Shown piece by piece: positions 43,517 to 52,522 of a stretch of 64,000 bases of DNA. The notes beneath the pieces were generated by a model, which was not told where the DNA came from, did not search any database, and worked only from the letters and a program-made list of their open reading frames with translations. Positions within the stretch are counted from its first letter, which is position 1. The number at the start of each line of letters is the position of its first letter. Origin of the DNA: an uncultured Mycobacteriaceae bacterium (GTDB taxonomy: Bacteria; Actinomycetota; Actinomycetes; Mycobacteriales; Mycobacteriaceae); contig CADEGF010000025.1 of the NCBI GenBank assembly GCA_902826815.1, positions 23,781-87,780 on the forward strand. The letters run 5' to 3'. A program made the position numbers and the translations under genes.

Positions 43517-44982
43517 CTGGCCAGCTCTCCAATCGAGATGTGTTTGACTTCCTGGAATTCGCGGATCCCGTCGGGACCCCGTTCGCGGCCGAGGCCGCTC
43601 TGCTTGTAGCCGCCGCTCGGCGCGTACGCGCTGAACACGGTGGTGTTGACGTTGACGGCACCGGTTCGCAACCGACGGGCCACCCCGACTGCAGCCGCCA
43701 CGTCGGCGCCGTACACCTGGCCGGACAAGCCATAGATGCTGTCGTTGGCGATTTCGACGGCGTGATCGAGGTCGCGGTAGCCGAGTACGGCGATGACCGG
43801 GCCGAAGATCTCTTCTCGCGCAGCTGGATTCGTGTTATCCGGTACGTCGAGCACCGTCGGCTCGAAGTAGTAGCCGCGATCGAGACCTGCGGGTCTGCCA
43901 CCGCCGCAGACCACCTTCGCACCCTGTTCCTCTGCGGCCTCCACCAATCGTTCGCACTTCTCCCGCTGCGCGGCACTGATGACCGGCCCCATGGTGGCAT
44001 CGGGCTGCGACGGGGGGCCGACCTTGATCGAGCGGTAGACACCACTGACCGCCTCGAGCACCTGCTCGCGTTGGTCTTCAGGAACGAGCATGCGGGTCGC
44101 GGCGACACACGCCTGCCCCGAGGTGCTCATGACGACCATGGCCGCGCCCATCGCGGCGCGGTGCACGGCGTCGGGCAGGTAAATCTGCGCGGACTTGCCG
44201 CCGAGTTCCAGCGACACCCGCTTCACTGTTGGTGCCGCCTGGGCGAGAATCTTGCGGCCTGCCTGGGTCGAGCCGGTGAACGACACCATGTCGACGGCGG
44301 GATGGGACGTCAGCAATTCCGCGCTCGCAGTGCCGGATTCGACGACGACACTCAAGACTCCTGGCGGCAGCCCCGCTGCGTCGGCGGCCATTCCGAAGAT
44401 GAGCGACGAGATGGGCGTCAGCGGGCTCGGACGCAGGATGACGGAGTTGCCCGCCATCAACGCCGGGATCAGCTTTTGGAAGCCCATGATCAGCGCGGCG
44501 TTGTACGGGGTGATCGCCGCCACCACACCAACGGGTTCGTGGCGCCGGATGCTCAGCGCGACCCGTCCGCGAACGAGATCGTCGACGGGAACGGGGCTGG
44601 CCTCCTCATGCTTCATCTCGAGGTACAGCTCGATCGTCTGACGCGCCAGCGCAACGCCTGCCCGAAGCTGGGTCATCTCCGCGAAGCGGGTGGACTGACC
44701 CGCCTCTGCCACCAGGGTCGGTACGAGCGTCTCCCCCCTGCCCTCGATGTAGTCGATGAACTCACCGAGCACGCGGGCACGGTCCGCCACAGTCAGGTCC
44801 GCCCACGTACCCGAGTCGAAACTTGTGCGCGCCTCGGCGATGGCGTGTTCGACCTGCCCCGCAGGCGTCGCGGTCAGATCGGCGGCGTGGCTTTCGTCTG
44901 CGGGATTCTCGACTGACACCACGTCGTGGCCCGTCACCCACTGGCCGGCGACGTATGTGCGCTGCTCCGCAAGTATTGCCAA
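43513..44982 (-). CDS. Aldehyde dehydrogenase
   Basis: This 489-residue NAD(P)-dependent ALDH has VVAAITPYNAALIMGFQKL, FTGSTQAGRKI (cofactor site), VSLELGGKSAQIYL (general-base Glu) and TSGQACVAATRMLVP (nucleophile Cys), ending in a regular oligomerisation strand. It starts at a TTG preceded by AGGAG; no ATG is available. It is the first gene of the eight-gene minus-strand operon and is divergent from mceA. It converts an aldehyde to an acid ready for CoA activation. Confidence 0.94.
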   Translation of the reverse strand: MAILAEQRTYVAGQWVTGHDVVSVENPADESHAADLTATPAGQVEHAIAEARTSFDSGTWADLTVADRARVLGEFIDYIEGRGETLVPTLVAEAGQSTRFAEMTQLRAGVALARQTIELYLEMKHEEASPVPVDDLVRGRVALSIRRHEPVGVVAAITPYNAALIMGFQKLIPALMAGNSVILRPSPLTPISSLIFGMAADAAGLPPGVLSVVVESGTASAELLTSHPAVDMVSFTGSTQAGRKILAQAAPTVKRVSLELGGKSAQIYLPDAVHRAAMGAAMVVMSTSGQACVAATRMLVPEDQREQVLEAVSGVYRSIKVGPPSQPDATMGPVISAAQREKCERLVEAAEEQGAKVVCGGGRPAGLDRGYYFEPTVLDVPDNTNPAAREEIFGPVIAVLGYRDLDHAVEIANDSIYGLSGQVYGADVAAAVGVARRLRTGAVNVNTTVFSAYAPSGGYKQSGLGRERGPDGIREFQEVKHISIGELAR

Positions 44983-45145
44983 ATCGGCTCCTAAACTAAT
45001 GATGGAGATAGAACGCTATTCTCCTCTAAAGTAGATTGCAACTGCGATTCTGCTTGTGTACGCTTCTCGTCGCCACGAAGATGAGATTTCCGTCACAGTA
45101 GCTGAGGGGTGCGTTGACTACCAGATATTGGCTGATTCGCCGGGC
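44983..45145. promoter_or_regulatory. Divergent promoter region between the ALDH operon and the mce operon
   Basis: This is the only intergenic gap between two oppositely transcribed operons. It includes an inverted repeat ATAG-AACG-CTAT (45008-45019) followed by TTCTC and is richer in A+T than its surroundings. No confident -35/-10 pair could be assigned, and the mceA ribosome site is weak. Confidence 0.4.
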
Positions 45146-46402
45146 ATGAAGAAGCCTCTGTGGAGCGCCGCAACCACTGCCGCGCCGGTCGCGTCCGAAG
45201 CCGGCCGCGACTTCGGCGCCAGGAGCTACCGGCGGCCGATCGTCGGGGTTGTGTCCGTCCTTGTCATGGTCGGGCTCGTCGTCGCGGCGACGGCCCAATT
45301 CAGGGGTGACTTCACCGAGACGGCGCCGATCACCGTGATGGCCGATCGCGCCGGATTGCTCATGAATCCCGGCGCACGCGTGAAGTTGCACGGCGCGCAG
45401 ATCGGCTCGGTCGCGGCCGTCAAGGAGACCGCAGACGGACGCGCCGAGCTGCAGCTGGCGATCGACCCGAGCCGACTTGCGCTGATGCCAGACAACACCC
45501 TCGTCGAGATCGGTTCGGCCACCGTGTTCGGGGCCAAATCCGTTGAGTTCGTGACTCCCGCGAATCCGTCGAGGACGTCGCTGCGCGCAGGCCAGGTACT
45601 CGACTCACAACACGTGACCGTCGAGGTCAACACAATCTTCGAACAGCTCAACTCCGTTCTGTCCCAGATCGATCCGGCCAAGCTGAACGAGACGCTGGGT
45701 GCGGTGTCGACGGCGTTCGGCGACCGCGGCGAGACATTCGGGCGATCGTTGACCGATCTCAACTCATTCCTGGCGAAGTTCGAACCGGGCCTGCCGCAGC
45801 TGAGCGCCGACCTACAGACGCTTCCCGACGTCGCCAACGCTTATGCCGACGCCGCCCCCGACCTGCTCGGCGTCATCAGAAATGCCAGCCAAATCAGTCG
45901 CACCCTGGTCGACGAACAATCAAGCCTCGATCGGTTTCTCGTGTCGAGCATCGGGTTGGCCGACATCGGCAGCGACGTCCTCGGCACGAACACGGAACCG
46001 CTCGCGAACCTGATGCGCCTACTGGTGCCGACGACCAGCCTGACCAACGAGTACCACGAGGCGCTGAACTGCGCCCTGACGGGAATGATCGACGCCGCCC
46101 GAAAGCCACCCAACCCACTGCCGGGCGTCTACGACCTTGGTGCCCTCACGTTGGGCATCGAACGCTACCGCTACCCGCAGGATCTGCCGAAGGTCGCAGC
46201 CACCGGCGGTCCACAGTGCAGCGGTCAACTCCCGGTCCAGTTCAACACATACCCGCCCAAGGTCGTCGCGGATGTCGGAACGAGCGCCGCCGGCTACGGC
46301 AATCAGGGAATCCTGCTGAACTCCGACGGCCTCAAGCAGTGGCTCTTCGGACCAGTCGACGGGCCGCCTCGAAATTCCGCGCAGTGGGGCCAACCCGGAT
46401 GA
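45146..46402 (+). CDS. MCE-family protein, MceA type
   Basis: This 418-residue protein is the first of six MCE genes. It has a short cytosolic N-terminus, one membrane helix (about 35-53, VVSVLVMVGLVVAATAQF) and an MCE domain (about 62-140, DRAGLLMNPGARVKLHGAQIG), then a long helical region and a C-terminal domain. MceA subunits form hetero-oligomeric tunnels that move lipids across the mycobacterial periplasm. Start assignment is uncertain because the ribosome site is weak. No yrbE permease precedes it. Confidence 0.88.
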   Translation: MKKPLWSAATTAAPVASEAGRDFGARSYRRPIVGVVSVLVMVGLVVAATAQFRGDFTETAPITVMADRAGLLMNPGARVKLHGAQIGSVAAVKETADGRAELQLAIDPSRLALMPDNTLVEIGSATVFGAKSVEFVTPANPSRTSLRAGQVLDSQHVTVEVNTIFEQLNSVLSQIDPAKLNETLGAVSTAFGDRGETFGRSLTDLNSFLAKFEPGLPQLSADLQTLPDVANAYADAAPDLLGVIRNASQISRTLVDEQSSLDRFLVSSIGLADIGSDVLGTNTEPLANLMRLLVPTTSLTNEYHEALNCALTGMIDAARKPPNPLPGVYDLGALTLGIERYRYPQDLPKVAATGGPQCSGQLPVQFNTYPPKVVADVGTSAAGYGNQGILLNSDGLKQWLFGPVDGPPRNSAQWGQPG

Positions 46403-47427
46403 GCATGCGCGGCACGGCTTTCCGGTTCGGCCTCTTCGGTGTGGTGGCGCTAGTGCTGACCGGGTGCCTTTTCGCTATCTTCGGCGAATTCCGAGGCGGT
46501 TCGACGCACGGCTACTCCGCCGTGTTCGCCGACGCGTCCAGCCTGCAGGCCGGCGACTCCGTCCGGGTTGCGGGCGTGCGTGTCGGCACCGTGGACGACG
46601 TCACCCTTCGCGATGACAACACCGTGCTTGTGTCATTCGACGCCGACAACGATGTGGCGCTGACCACCGGCTCGCGGGCAGCCGTGCGCTATCTCAACCT
46701 GGTAGGCGACCGCTATCTGGAACTGCTCGACGGCCCAGGTCCCAGCCAGAGCATGCCGCGCGGCTCGCAGATTCCGGTGGACCGGACGCAGCCCGCGCTC
46801 GATCTCGACCTGCTGCTCGGCGGGCTCAAACCAGTGATCCGGGGCCTGAATCCGCAGGATGTCAATGCGCTCACCGAGGCGTTGCTGCAGATCTTCCAGG
46901 GACAGGGTGACACTTTGCAGTCCCTTCTGAACAGGACGTCCTCGTTCTCGAACACCCTGGCCGACAACAACGCTGCGCTCGAGAGCCTCGTCGACAACCT
47001 CGACACCGTGCTCGCCACACTGGACAAGGAGAGTGGCCGGTTCTCGGGAGCGCTCGACCGATTCGAACGGTTGACCACTGAACTGGCCGCCGACCGCGAC
47101 ACGATCGGCATCGCCGTCGACTCGCTGAGCAAAGGTACGGCATCCATCGCCGACCTGTTGAGCAACGCCAGGACGCCCCTTGCGGCCACGGTGGATCAGC
47201 TGAATCGTCTTGCGCCACTTCTGGACAAGGACAAGGGCCTGATCGAGAAGGCGATACAGCGCGCGCCCGAGAACTACCGCAAGTTGGCCAGGGTCGGGTC
47301 CTACGGCAGCTTCGTGAACTATTACCTCTGCGGTGTCAGCGTGCGCGTCTCCGATCTGCAGGGCGAGACCGCCGTCTTCCCGTTCATCAAGCAGCGGGAC
47401 GGACGGTGCGCAGAGCCCGATGCTTAA
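46399..47427 (+). CDS. MCE-family protein, MceB type
   Basis: This 342-residue protein has an N-terminal helix or signal anchor (FGLFGVVALVLTGCLFAIFG), an MCE domain (YSAVFADASSLQAGDSVRVAGVRVG region), helical repeats and the closing CGVSVRVSDLQG...KQRDGRCAEP, which is the MceB hallmark. The ATG overlaps the mceA stop (ATGA). It follows the MceA-F order seen in mce1 and mce4. Its role is inferred to be a structural subunit of the lipid-transfer tunnel. Confidence 0.9.
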   Translation: MSMRGTAFRFGLFGVVALVLTGCLFAIFGEFRGGSTHGYSAVFADASSLQAGDSVRVAGVRVGTVDDVTLRDDNTVLVSFDADNDVALTTGSRAAVRYLNLVGDRYLELLDGPGPSQSMPRGSQIPVDRTQPALDLDLLLGGLKPVIRGLNPQDVNALTEALLQIFQGQGDTLQSLLNRTSSFSNTLADNNAALESLVDNLDTVLATLDKESGRFSGALDRFERLTTELAADRDTIGIAVDSLSKGTASIADLLSNARTPLAATVDQLNRLAPLLDKDKGLIEKAIQRAPENYRKLARVGSYGSFVNYYLCGVSVRVSDLQGETAVFPFIKQRDGRCAEPDA

Positions 47428-48484
47428 GTACCGCAACAACCCCGCGTTGCGGAGAGTGGGGTTCCTCGGAGTCGTCCTGGCATTGATGGTGGTCGGTATC
47501 GGGCTGCAGCCGGAGCGGCTGATCTCGTGGGCGACCGGCATCAGGTATCAAGCAGAGTTTGCAGACGCAGGCGGGCTGGCTTCTGGCAACGACGTGAAAG
47601 TGTCCGGCATTACGGTTGGCAATGTTACCGATGTCGCGCTTGCCGACCGCGGTGCGGTGGTGACTTTCGTTGTCAGGGACGGCATCCGGCTCGGCGAACG
47701 GACCACCGCACACATCAGGACGGGCTCGCTCCTCGGTGCGCGGATCATGACGCTGGAACCTGCCGGCCGCGGCTCGATGCACATCGGCGACGTCATCCCG
47801 CTGGCCAGGACCGGCTCGCCGTACTCACTCAACGAGGCCGTCAACGACCTGACGACCAACGTCGCCGCCACGGACACCGCCGCGCTCAACCAATCGCTGG
47901 ACACGCTGTCGGCGACGCTGGATCGGGTTGCCCCCCAACTGGGTCCGACATTCGACGGGCTGACCCGGCTGTCCAAATCATTGAACAGCCGCAGCGAGAC
48001 CCTGGCAGACCTGCTGCACAACGCCGCATCTGTCACTCAGATACTCGCCGAGCGCAGCCAGCAGGTGAACACCCTCATTCTCAACGCCAACGATCTGCTG
48101 GCGGTGCTGGTGGAACGCCGCGACGCCATCAGCGCATTGCTCGCGAACACGGCCGCGGTCGCGAGAAACCTGACAGGGCTTGTAGACGACAACGAAGCCG
48201 AACTCGCCCCGACCCTCGATCGGCTCAACGCGGTGACCGCCATGCTGGAAAAGAATCGCGACAGCCTCTCCAAGGCCCTGCCTGGTCTGAAGAAATTCGA
48301 GATGACCACAAGCGAGTCCGTCTCCAGCGGCGCCTACTACAACGCGTACGTGCCCAACCTCGTCCCGCCGCAGCTGCTACAGCCCTTCCTCGACTACGCG
48401 TTCGGCTTCCGACGCGACGATCCTGATATGCCTCGAGCGCTGTTTCCCTGGCCACACAACGGCATTCCGGGAGGCAACCGATGA
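47420..48484 (+). CDS. MCE-family protein, MceC type
   Basis: This 354-residue protein has an N-terminal anchor (VGFLGVVLALMVVGIGLQPERL), an MCE domain with YQAEFADAGGLASGNDVKV and HIRTGSLLGARIMTLEP, a long coiled region with SERSQQVNTLILNANDLLAVL-like repeats, and a typical MceC end (PPQLLQPFLDYAFGFRR). It overlaps mceB by 8 bp and mceD by 4 bp, so the operon is tightly coupled. Confidence 0.9.
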   Translation: MLKYRNNPALRRVGFLGVVLALMVVGIGLQPERLISWATGIRYQAEFADAGGLASGNDVKVSGITVGNVTDVALADRGAVVTFVVRDGIRLGERTTAHIRTGSLLGARIMTLEPAGRGSMHIGDVIPLARTGSPYSLNEAVNDLTTNVAATDTAALNQSLDTLSATLDRVAPQLGPTFDGLTRLSKSLNSRSETLADLLHNAASVTQILAERSQQVNTLILNANDLLAVLVERRDAISALLANTAAVARNLTGLVDDNEAELAPTLDRLNAVTAMLEKNRDSLSKALPGLKKFEMTTSESVSSGAYYNAYVPNLVPPQLLQPFLDYAFGFRRDDPDMPRALFPWPHNGIPGGNR

Positions 48485-49812
48485 GCAGCCGACTGCGGGT
48501 GGTGCTGCTCGCGGCCCTTGTGGCCATCCTGGCCGCGGGCAGCGGTGTCCTAGTGCGCCAGACGCTGTTTGCGCCACAAACCATCACGGCGTATTTCTCG
48601 TCAGCCACCGGGCTCTACCGCGGCGACGAGGTGCGGATCGCGGGCGTGAAGGTCGGCACCATCAGGTCCATCACGCCGCAGCCAGAGCACGCCGCTGTCA
48701 CCCTGGAAGTCGGCCACCAGGTGGCAGTGCCCGCCGATGCCAAGGCAGTGATCGTGGCGCAGAACCTGGTGGCGGCCCGCTACGTTCAACTCGCCCCGCT
48801 TTACCGGGCCGGCCAGCCTCGACTCACCGACGGTGCCGTCATCGACGAGCAGCGGACAGCGGTCCCGATCGAATGGGATGAAGTCAAGACCCAGCTGTCA
48901 AGGCTGGCAACCGAACTCGGCCCCGACAGCACCCTGTCGAGCAGCTCGGCGGGCAGGTTCATCGACAGCGCGGCGAATGCCATGGCTGGCAACGGCGACA
49001 GGCTGCGGCAAACCTTCGCCCAGCTGTCGCAGCTCGCCCGCATCCTGTCCGACGGCAGCGGCGACGTCGTCGCCACCATCGAGAATCTGCAGACCTTCGT
49101 CGCGGCGCTGCGCGACAGCAGCGATGACCTCGTGGTGTTCCAAAATCGTCTCGCGACCTTCGGCGCGGTGCTGGACGACAGCAGAAGTGATCTGGACGCA
49201 GCCATGTCCGAACTCGCGGTGGCTGTCGGGGAGGTGCAGCGGTTTGTCGCGAACACCCGCGACAAGACCGCCGAACAGGTTCAGCGGCTGGCGAACGCCA
49301 CGCAGGTGCTGGTCGACCATCGGACGGACGTGGAGAACATCCTCCATGTCGCGCCGACGGCATTTGCCAACGCCTACAACATCCTCCACCCGAATGTGCC
49401 AGGCGGACTCGGAACATTCGTGTTCGCCAACTTCTCCAACCCCGTCGCGTTCATCTGCTCGGCCATCGGTGCCATCGAGAACGTAACGGCAACAGAGACG
49501 GGCAAGCTCTGTGCGCAGTACCTCGGCCCGGCGTTGCGTCTGCTCAACTTCAACATCCTGCCGCAGCCTCCGCTGAACCCGTACCTGATGCCGTCTGTGA
49601 CCCCGGACAAACTGACCTACTCCGATCCCGCGCTCGCTCCCGGCGGAGCAGGAGCACCGCCAGGTCCGCCCGAGCAACCGCCTGCGGTGTCGGCGTACGC
49701 GGGGGCAGGCGATAGTGGCCCCGTGCCTTCGCTGCCGGACATGCTGTTGCCCGCGGAGGCTCCGCCCGATACGGCGGCGCCCCTGCCAACCGAAGGGATG
49801 CCGCCATCGTGA
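48481..49812 (+). CDS. MCE-family protein, MceD type
   Basis: The product is 443 residues: anchor helix (VVLLAALVAILAAGSGVLV), MCE domain (TAYFSSATGLYRGDEVRIAG, LVAARYVQLAPLY), a helical part, and a C-terminal 100-residue Pro/Ala/Gly-rich extension, probably exposed near the outer membrane. The start overlaps the mceC stop by 4 bp. It has the family plan of MceD subunits; no enzymatic function is expected. Confidence 0.9.
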   Translation: MSSRLRVVLLAALVAILAAGSGVLVRQTLFAPQTITAYFSSATGLYRGDEVRIAGVKVGTIRSITPQPEHAAVTLEVGHQVAVPADAKAVIVAQNLVAARYVQLAPLYRAGQPRLTDGAVIDEQRTAVPIEWDEVKTQLSRLATELGPDSTLSSSSAGRFIDSAANAMAGNGDRLRQTFAQLSQLARILSDGSGDVVATIENLQTFVAALRDSSDDLVVFQNRLATFGAVLDDSRSDLDAAMSELAVAVGEVQRFVANTRDKTAEQVQRLANATQVLVDHRTDVENILHVAPTAFANAYNILHPNVPGGLGTFVFANFSNPVAFICSAIGAIENVTATETGKLCAQYLGPALRLLNFNILPQPPLNPYLMPSVTPDKLTYSDPALAPGGAGAPPGPPEQPPAVSAYAGAGDSGPVPSLPDMLLPAEAPPDTAAPLPTEGMPPS

Positions 49813-51032
49813 TCGCACGTGCACTCCGGCGCACCGTCGCTGTGGCGCTGTCTGTCGTAGCGACCGCGGGCTGCGGGTTCGGCGGCATCAACTCGCTTCC
49901 GCTGCCCGGTGCTGTCGCGAGTGGTTCCGGCAACGCCGTCTATCACATCCAGCTCGCCAATATCGGTACTCTCGAATCGAATTCGCCGGTGATGATCGAC
50001 GACGTCACCGTCGGCAGCGTCGGGAAGCTTCGGGCGAGGAACTTCCACGCCGAAGTCGACATCAGGGTCAGGCCCGACGTGGTGGTTCCCGCCAATGCGG
50101 TCGCCAGAGTCGGGCAGACCAGCCTGCTCGGCTCGATGCATCTCGCCCTCGACCCGCCGCTCGGCGAGCCACCAACGGGTCGGCTCGAGCCGGGTTCAAC
50201 CCTCGGCTTGAATCGGTCATCGACCTACCCGTCGACCGAGCAGACCCTGTCCGCGTTGTCGGTTGTCACGAACGCGGGCGGACTCGGACAGATAGGCGAC
50301 TTCATCCACAGCGCCTCGACTACGCTGTCAGGGCGCGAAGGCGATGTCCGTGAATTGATTTCTCGGTTGGACACGTTTGTGGGGGTCGTCGACGATCAAC
50401 GGCAACGATTCAACGACACGATCACCGCGCTGAACCGGCTGACCGCCACGCTGTCGGGCCAAAAGGACGACATCACCGATGCACTGCACACTGTGCCGGG
50501 GGCCCTCGACGTCCTTCTGCGGGAACGGGCAAGGCTCGTCACAGCTATGCAGAAACTGGGCCAGTTCAGCGACGTGGCGACCAAACTCGTCGACAGCACC
50601 AAAGACGACCTCGTCCAAAATTTGACCAATCTCGAACCGACGCTGAAGGCCCTCGCCGACGTAGGCCCCGAACTCGGCCCTGTTCTGGCGTTTGTCCCGA
50701 CGTACCCGTTCTCGCAGAACTTCATCGACCGCGCCATCCGTGGCGACTACATCAACATCTTCGCCACCATGGACCTGACGTACGCCCGACTGAAGCGCTC
50801 GCTTCTACTCGGCACCCGGTGGGGTGATCCCAACGCGCAGATGGTCCCCGCGCCAGGCGATCCGAAAACCCTGACCTACACGTACACGCCATTGAATGCG
50901 AGCGTCACACAGCCACCGCAGGAGGGTCCATTACCCGCCGCGCCCGCACCTGCGGTTGGGCCGGTGCTGCCGGTCGTACCGCCGCAGGCACCCTTCGACC
51001 AGTCGTCGACGATATTCGCAGGACCGTACTGA
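49809..51032 (+). CDS. MCE-family lipoprotein, MceE type (Lpr-like)
   Basis: This 407-residue protein has a lipoprotein leader with lipobox VATAGC (modified Cys about residue 22), then an MCE domain (YHIQLANIGTLESNSPVMIDD), a helical section and a Pro-rich C-terminus. The fifth gene of mce operons regularly encodes such a lipoprotein. It overlaps mceD by 4 bp and mceF by one base. Confidence 0.92.
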   Translation: MIARALRRTVAVALSVVATAGCGFGGINSLPLPGAVASGSGNAVYHIQLANIGTLESNSPVMIDDVTVGSVGKLRARNFHAEVDIRVRPDVVVPANAVARVGQTSLLGSMHLALDPPLGEPPTGRLEPGSTLGLNRSSTYPSTEQTLSALSVVTNAGGLGQIGDFIHSASTTLSGREGDVRELISRLDTFVGVVDDQRQRFNDTITALNRLTATLSGQKDDITDALHTVPGALDVLLRERARLVTAMQKLGQFSDVATKLVDSTKDDLVQNLTNLEPTLKALADVGPELGPVLAFVPTYPFSQNFIDRAIRGDYINIFATMDLTYARLKRSLLLGTRWGDPNAQMVPAPGDPKTLTYTYTPLNASVTQPPQEGPLPAAPAPAVGPVLPVVPPQAPFDQSSTIFAGPY

Positions 51033-52519
51033 TGCTGACCCGGCTCGTGCGAACCCAGCTGGTGATTTTCACCATTGCATCGCTCATCGGCTTGGCGACA
51101 ATGGTTTTCGGCTACCTGCGGGTTCCGACCTGGCTCGGGATCGGCCACCTCACCGTCACCGTCGACCTGCCCGCGACGGGTGGGCTGTACCGGTTCGCCA
51201 ACGTCACCTACCGCGGCGTGGAGATCGGGAAGGTGTCACGCGTCGACCCGACCAGAACAGGCGCAACCGCCACACTCACGCTGAACAATTCGCCGAGGAT
51301 ACCGGCTGACGTGCAGGCCAATGTACGCAGCGTGTCAGCTGTCGGAGAGCAGTACGTCGACCTGATACCCCGTGGCGCCGGACCGCCGTTCCTCACCGAC
51401 GGTTCGGTGATCCACCGCGACAACACCACTGTCCCGCTCAAGGTCGGTCCAGTGCTCGACCAGCTCAGCGCATTCGTCGGCAGCGTGCCAAAGGACAAGC
51501 TGTCCGGCCTGCTCGACGAGTCGTTCCACGCGTTCAACGGTGCGGGTTACGACGTGGGCTCCCTGCTGGATTCGGGGTCGCGCATCGCCGCCGACGCCGA
51601 CGCGACGGCCGACCGCACCCGCGCTCTGGTTCAGGACAGCGCCCCACTACTCGACTCGCAGGCGCAAAGCGCCGACGACCTGCGCGCCTGGGCGCGGAGT
51701 CTCAATGCGGTGACCGGGCAAGTCGTGCACAACGACAGCGACGTGCGCACGATACTGAACACGGGACCCGGTGCCGCCGATGAGGTTTCGAGACTTCTCG
51801 ACCAGGTCAAGCCAACGCTGCCTGTGCTGTTGGCGAATCTGACCACAGTCGGCGAGGTCGGAGTCACCTACAACCCGTCGCTGCGTCAACTGCTGGTCCT
51901 GCTGCCTCCCTACATCGGCGGATTCGGCGCCCTTTCGCCGATCAACAATCCGACCGGTTTCTCATTAGGCGGCTTCGCACTGATGAACGGTGACCCACCG
52001 CCGTGCACGGTGGGCTTCCTTCCGCCGTCGCAATGGCGGTCACCGGCCGACGAGTCCGTGATCGACACGCCCGACGACCTGTACTGCAAGCTGCCGCAGG
52101 ACTCGCCCATCGCAGTGCGTGGCGTTCGCAACAACCCGTGCATGAGCCGGCCAGGTAAGCGCGCACCGACGGTGGAACTCTGCAACAGCGACCAGCAGTA
52201 CCAACCACTCGCCATGCGGCAGCACGTTTTGGGGCCCTACCCGTTCGATCCCAACCTCATCTCCCAGGGCGTTCCTCTCGACAACAGAGCGTCTCTCAAC
52301 GACAACACCTATGCGCCGATCGAAGGCACGCCGATGCCGCCTCCGGTCGACGATCCCGCTACGGCGCCGCCCGAAGAACCGCCCCCGGCCGCACCTGCGG
52401 CGACGACGGCGAACTATGACCCGCGTACGGGAAGATACGTCGGCCCGGACGGAAACGTATACCAGCAGAGCGACCTGGCGCAGCAGCCGGAGAACTTCGG
52501 CGACCTACTGCCGCACTGA
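51032..52519 (+). CDS. MCE-family protein, MceF type
   Basis: This 495-residue protein, the last of the set, has an anchor helix (LVIFTIASLIGLATMVFGYL), MCE domain (TVDLPATGGLYRFANVTYRG, VGEQYVDLIPRG), a helical region, and a C-terminal domain ending with YDPRTGRYVGPDGNVYQQSD, a usual MceF tail. It ends 3 bp before a convergent thiolase-like gene. No mam (mce-associated membrane) genes follow. Confidence 0.92.
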   Translation: MLTRLVRTQLVIFTIASLIGLATMVFGYLRVPTWLGIGHLTVTVDLPATGGLYRFANVTYRGVEIGKVSRVDPTRTGATATLTLNNSPRIPADVQANVRSVSAVGEQYVDLIPRGAGPPFLTDGSVIHRDNTTVPLKVGPVLDQLSAFVGSVPKDKLSGLLDESFHAFNGAGYDVGSLLDSGSRIAADADATADRTRALVQDSAPLLDSQAQSADDLRAWARSLNAVTGQVVHNDSDVRTILNTGPGAADEVSRLLDQVKPTLPVLLANLTTVGEVGVTYNPSLRQLLVLLPPYIGGFGALSPINNPTGFSLGGFALMNGDPPPCTVGFLPPSQWRSPADESVIDTPDDLYCKLPQDSPIAVRGVRNNPCMSRPGKRAPTVELCNSDQQYQPLAMRQHVLGPYPFDPNLISQGVPLDNRASLNDNTYAPIEGTPMPPPVDDPATAPPEEPPPAAPAATTANYDPRTGRYVGPDGNVYQQSDLAQQPENFGDLLPH

Positions 52520-52522
52520 CGC

